From: JALQXV01 sp051005235
GTDB taxonomy: Bacteria > Patescibacteriota > Saccharimonadia > Saccharimonadales > 2-12-FULL-41-12
DNA: 8,698 bases
Direction: 5' to 3'
NCBI GenBank assembly: GCA_051005235.1
Contig: JBPCJO010000007.1
Location: forward strand, 1-8,698
Within the stretch, counting starts at the first letter, position 1. Each line of letters starts with the position of its first letter. Under the pieces are notes generated by a model that did no database searches, had not been told where the DNA came from, and worked only from the letters and a program-made list of their open reading frames with translations. Shown here one piece after another: positions 6,715 to 8,698 of the stretch. A program made the translations under genes and the position numbers.

Positions 6715-6876
6715 TAGGATTTTCGCACTTTTCCTTGAATACCAGCGTGCATCCAGGCTGAGCGAAAACTTTCAGATTTATGGAGAGGTAGCCTAGCTAC
6801 GTCGAGAGAAAGCTGGAAGTTTGTAGCCAATTTGGTGCGGTCTGGTAACTAGGAAAAGTGCGAAAGTCCTATATAC
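6710..6876 (+). ncRNA. rod-shaped structured element, candidate small RNA (or MITE)
   Basis: Arms 6710-6735 and 6851-6876 are reverse complements over 26 bp with one non-Watson-Crick pair (6720/6866). Nested pairings continue inward: 6741-6745 with 6842-6846; 6749-6754 with 6834-6838 (one bulge); 6756-6760 with 6824-6828; 6766-6775 with 6813-6822; and an apical stem 6788-6792 with 6796-6800. About 56 pairs cover two thirds of the 167 bases. The exceptions (6720/6866, 6760/6824, 6772/6816) are all G-U on the + strand and would be A-C on the minus strand, so the + strand is the likelier RNA. A weak + promoter, TTGCCC (6682-6687) and TATTAG (6705-6710), could serve it. It begins one base after the divIC stop and ends 7 bases before the membrane gene ATG. 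It does not match SRP RNA, tmRNA or RNase P RNA as I know them. A 6S-like RNA or a non-autonomous transposon with TA target duplication are alternatives. Confidence 0.5.
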
Positions 6877-7320
6877 CTAGCGGCCAAGCAGAAAGTCTAC
6901 CCAAGCTTCAAAGTTTTGCTGGTATTTAGGCTTGTCTTCGACCTGTTCTTGCTGTATTTCTTCTGGCGTTTTTGGCAACTTAACCGATTTTTCCAGCGCC
7001 ACTTCGCGGGGAATCAGATAAAGCTCTTCGCCGGGCGCGGCCTTGTTAAACTGCCGACGTGCCGTTAACTCCAAGTATTCATCAGTTTCAAAATAAGTGT
7101 TTTTCAGTTTCAAATTTTGATTCTCAAGTTTTTTATTGATGTTCGTTTGGCGCAAAACCGCCTCCTTTTTTTGCAGCTCATAATTTATCTGTAAGGTTTT
7201 CAGGCTGCTCCAAGCCACCAAAACCGCCACCACGCCGAACATCACCAAGCCAATTAGTCGCACATCGCTAAGTTCCTTATAAAGTTTCCGATAATTTAGA
7301 TTTTTTATTTTATTGATCAT
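6877..7320 (-). CDS. septum formation initiator family protein (DivIC/FtsB-like)
   Basis: Small bitopic division protein; family members form a complex with FtsL and FtsQ/DivIB and help activate septal peptidoglycan synthesis. The 147 residues give a short basic cytoplasmic N-terminus (1-21), one membrane segment (about 22-42), a coiled coil (about 45-76), and the family's C-terminal signature YLELTARRQFNKAAPGE (82-98) followed by a hydrophobic strand ELYLIP. It then carries an extra acidic and glutamine-rich linker (about 110-135) ending in NFEAWVDFLLGR, longer than the roughly 100-residue FtsB of E. coli. I associate such Trp-containing tails with CPR homologues, from memory. There is no ribosome site; a TATAAT lies 10 bases before the ATG, so the leader is only a few bases. 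It is divergent from the tRNA gene across 52 bases. divIC versus ftsB cannot be separated here. Confidence 0.88.
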   Translation of the reverse strand: MINKIKNLNYRKLYKELSDVRLIGLVMFGVVAVLVAWSSLKTLQINYELQKKEAVLRQTNINKKLENQNLKLKNTYFETDEYLELTARRQFNKAAPGEELYLIPREVALEKSVKLPKTPEEIQQEQVEDKPKYQQNFEAWVDFLLGR

Positions 7321-7330
7321 ATTAAGCTCT

Positions 7331-7336
7331 ATTATA
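7331..7336 (-). promoter_or_regulatory. -10 box of the divIC-like gene
   Basis: A perfect TATAAT on the minus strand, 10 bases from the ATG at 7320. The expected start leaves a leader of about 2-4 bases. It lies where the -35 of the divergent tRNA promoter would be, so the two promoters overlap. Confidence 0.55.
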
Positions 7337-7351
7337 TAACACCCGCCAATC

Positions 7352-7360
7352 TGCTATACT
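7352..7360 (+). promoter_or_regulatory. extended -10 promoter of the tRNA gene
   Basis: TGC TATACT (7352-7360) lies 12 bases before the mature tRNA 5' end, implying a 5' leader of about 6 bases for RNase P to remove. The -35 region (TTATAT at 7332-7337) is poor and coincides with the divergent divIC -10. Confidence 0.55.
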
Positions 7361-7372
7361 CTATCTGTTGGC

Positions 7373-7448
7373 GGGGGTGTAGCTCAGTGGTTAGAGCAGT
7401 CGGCTCATAACCGATTGGTCCCTGGTTCAAGTCCAGGCACCCCCACCA
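7373..7448 (+). tRNA. tRNA with CAT anticodon (elongator Met, or Ile2)
   Basis: Full cloverleaf of 76 bases. The acceptor GGGGGTG (7373-7379) pairs perfectly with CACCCCC (7438-7444), discriminator A is at 7445, and CCA is encoded (7446-7448). The anticodon stem GTCGG/CCGAT holds loop CTCATAA with CAT at 7406-7408. The T arm CCTGG/CCAGG has loop TTCAAGT. The first pair is G-C and the anticodon stem lacks three consecutive G-C pairs, so it is not a typical initiator. CAT could also be tRNA-Ile2, if modified to lysidine; the sequence does not settle that. After the CCA there is only AGAAATTAGCTTTTTAC, a T5 run without a clear stem, before the convergent gene ending at 7478. Confidence 0.95.
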
Positions 7449-7477
7449 AGAAATTAGCTTTTTACTTACATGGGGAT

Positions 7478-8443
7478 TTAGCGGGTGCGGGCTAGGCGGC
7501 GGTTACGATAGAACATTGTCATTATGCCGCTGGCACACATCAATATTGGGAGTAGCGATAGACTAAATGTCAGAGCTGAATGCAGCCCGGTTAAATCCTG
7601 TAAAAGTCGCGACAAACCGTATGCTACGGATGAAACCGCTGCCAGCAGACCGTAACCTGCTAGAACAAACAATTTGCCTCTATTGCCAACCAGCTCCCTG
7701 CTTCGAGCTAAAACTTGCCTCATGGTAAGTCCCGGTTCAAACAATGCTACGACCGGAACTAAAGTGTAATATAAAAGCACATATAGAGCACCGGCAATCG
7801 CCGCGATAATCGCGTACTGTATTACCTCAAAGGCTTCTGCTAGGGTATCCGCGAAGTGCGACATATACAGGAGCGCTAACAGACTCACGGCAGCAATCGG
7901 GATCGCTACAAGGACTACAAACAGCAGCCAATACAGCGTGGTTCGGCTGGTATAGCGCAGAGCTTGGCGCAGGGTAGCGCGTGTCGAGCGGATTTGGTTG
8001 CGATTGGCTCCTTGCATGATAGCAATCGATATCGAATTAAGCACAAAACCGGCTAGCCAGGCAAAGGTTACCGCTAGAGAACCAGCAGCGATAGCAGAAA
8101 TTACGAATATATTAGCACCGCTGGCTTCCGATACCGAAAAGGCCGTCATAAAGAATGTATAAAATATTTCGCTTGCCATAACCACATAAGCGTAGGCTAT
8201 AGTAATAGCTATCACAGTTATAGCTATAAATATGTCTTCGTTGCGCCGGACAGCAACTCGCATATCACCATAGGCTGCCGCTAGAAAATACTGCCGGCGA
8301 TACCATGCCAGACTTAAACTCCGGGCTTTACGGATTTTGGACTTTACCAGCCGTCGTATTCTGGTTGTGGCTAACTTTAGTCTGCGCGCGACGTGCTGGC
8401 CATCTAATCGGGACAATATTTCTGCCTGCAGCTGGGTTATCAT
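7478..8443 (-). CDS. six-segment membrane protein of unknown function
   Basis: Family not recognised with confidence. The 321 residues begin with a long, very basic, probably cytoplasmic N-terminus (1-70, many Arg/Lys, amphipathic around 18-42), followed by about six hydrophobic segments (roughly 71-95, 110-143, 168-193, 207-233, 257-278, 288-310) and a basic tail (RNRRLARTR). The pattern VPVVALFEPGLTMRQVLARS (229-248) followed by a hydrophobic segment resembles the layout of loosely defined Pro/Glu-containing membrane domains such as that of glycerophosphodiesterase membrane proteins; this is only a hint. The alanine- and isoleucine-rich segments contain few charged residues, so a transport mechanism is not evident. 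ATG at 8443 is chosen because TATAGA lies exactly 6 bases upstream. It converges on the tRNA gene with a 29-base gap. Confidence 0.78.
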   Translation of the reverse strand: MITQLQAEILSRLDGQHVARRLKLATTRIRRLVKSKIRKARSLSLAWYRRQYFLAAAYGDMRVAVRRNEDIFIAITVIAITIAYAYVVMASEIFYTFFMTAFSVSEASGANIFVISAIAAGSLAVTFAWLAGFVLNSISIAIMQGANRNQIRSTRATLRQALRYTSRTTLYWLLFVVLVAIPIAAVSLLALLYMSHFADTLAEAFEVIQYAIIAAIAGALYVLLYYTLVPVVALFEPGLTMRQVLARSRELVGNRGKLFVLAGYGLLAAVSSVAYGLSRLLQDLTGLHSALTFSLSLLPILMCASGIMTMFYRNRRLARTR

Positions 8444-8449
8444 TATTTG

Positions 8450-8455
8450 TCTATA
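8450..8455 (-). promoter_or_regulatory. -10-like box of the six-segment membrane protein gene
   Basis: Minus-strand TATAGA (8450-8455) followed by exactly 6 bases (CAAATA) and ATG. GGAG at 8456-8459 is about 12 bases from the ATG, too far for a good ribosome site, so a leaderless mRNA is the better reading. The 9-bp inverted repeat at 8469-8499 lies just upstream. Confidence 0.45.
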
Positions 8456-8468
8456 CTCCGCGGAAGCC

Positions 8469-8499
8469 TATTTGCAGTAGACCAACGCGGCTGCAAATA
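8469..8499. repeat. 9-bp perfect inverted repeat, possible operator
   Basis: TATTTGCAG (8469-8477) and CTGCAAATA (8491-8499) are exact reverse complements, 13 bases apart. Half-site centres are about two helical turns apart (22 bp), and the proximal half overlaps the -35 zone of the gene starting at 8443. This suits a dimeric regulator site, or a stem-loop; no T-run supports a terminator. Confidence 0.4.
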
Positions 8500-8657
8500 A
8501 CCCACCTCTTAAGTTATATATTTGCATTATAGCACAATATATTGAATAGATCAATAGTTTATTCACAACTCATCTACTACTCTTCACCCGAATACGTCCA
8601 GATTAATCCATCAAGCAGTAAGTGGCTAAAATAGCCTGAGAATGCTGTAGCGGAGTG
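8500..8657. other. AT-rich non-coding stretch
   Basis: No convincing ORF or RNA gene is seen. Two weak AT stems occur, ATATATT/AATATAT (8516-8542) and ATTGA/TCAAT (8541-8555). Together with the flanking repeat and tRNA piece this makes the gene-free tail from 8444 to the window end. Confidence 0.4.
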
Positions 8658-8698
8658 CATAACCGATTGGTCGCAGGTTCAAGTCCTGCCCGCCCCAC
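8658..8698 (+). pseudogene. 3' half of a CAT-anticodon tRNA without a 5' half
   Basis: From CAT (8658-8660) onward it is a perfect tRNA 3' half: loop end AA, stem strand CCGAT, variable TGGTC, T arm GCAGG/CCTGC with loop TTCAAGT (8673-8689), acceptor strand CCGCCCC (8690-8696), A at 8697, then C at the window end. Upstream there is no GGGGCGG acceptor strand, no normal D arm and no 5' anticodon strand; position 33 would be G instead of T. The first 15 bases equal 7406-7420 of the intact tRNA, but the T stem and acceptor differ, so it comes from another CAT tRNA. It may be an attachment-site scar or a decayed gene. Confidence 0.65.

Noticed and set aside
7449..7477. tRNA terminator at the T5 run
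   Set aside because: No stable stem precedes the run TTTTT at about 7459-7463.
7373..8698. Integrated element bounded by the intact tRNA (7373-7448) and the tRNA 3' half (8658-8698)
   Set aside because: Only 15 bases from the anticodon match continuously; T stem and acceptor strands differ, and the intact tRNA acceptor pairs perfectly with itself. The fragment did not come from this tRNA.
1..8698. CRISPR array, toxin-antitoxin pair or defence system
   Set aside because: No regularly spaced direct repeats and no nuclease, toxin or Cas-like protein are seen.

Overview
The window looks like chromosomal core sequence from a candidate-phyla-radiation (CPR) bacterium, most likely a Saccharibacteria (TM7) relative. 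This is inferred from protein style, not from a search: a DEAD-box helicase with a CPR-like N-terminus and a DEVD motif II, a DivIC/FtsB-type protein with a long tail ending near a tryptophan, several small lineage-type unknowns, mid-range GC by eye, compact spacing, and start codons placed almost directly on -10 boxes. TGA is used as a stop (at 2731-2733 and 5983-5985), which argues against the code-25 lineages Gracilibacteria and Absconditabacteria.

Layout. Positions 1-39 may be the last codons of an unidentified gene. On the + strand follow a DEAD-box RNA helicase (249-1442) behind a leader with a perfect hairpin, an unrecognised 82-residue protein (1488-1736, TTG start) and a sodium/calcium-exchanger-family protein (1756-2730). 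The exchanger meets a minus-strand block end to end: its TAA directly abuts the TGA of a divergent PiT-like phosphate-permease homologue (2731-3777). Further along the minus strand lie NhaA (3878-5122, apparently starting at CTG), ADP-dependent NAD(P)HX dehydratase (5195-5986), a seven-segment membrane protein overlapping it by 4 bases (5983-6702), and a DivIC/FtsB-type protein (6877-7320). A tRNA with a CAT anticodon (7373-7448, + strand) is divergent from divIC. It converges on a six-segment membrane protein (7478-8443, minus). The last 255 bases hold that gene's promoter, a 9-bp inverted repeat and, at the window edge, the 3' half of a second CAT tRNA with no matching 5' half.

The genes cover ion homeostasis (Na+/H+ antiport, cation/Ca2+ exchange, possible phosphate uptake), cofactor repair, RNA remodelling, division and translation. 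They do not form one pathway. The only clear translational coupling is between the seven-segment membrane protein and the NAD(P)HX dehydratase.

The most unusual element is a 167-base stretch (6710-6876) filling the gap between divIC and the membrane gene. Its ends are 26-bp inverted repeats differing at one pair, and nested pairings continue inward to an apical hairpin. Mismatches fall as G-U pairs only if the + strand is read, which favours a rod-shaped RNA over a bare transposon remnant, although a MITE is not excluded. The second notable pattern is that three genes have a -10-like hexamer exactly 6 bases before ATG, implying leaderless mRNAs.
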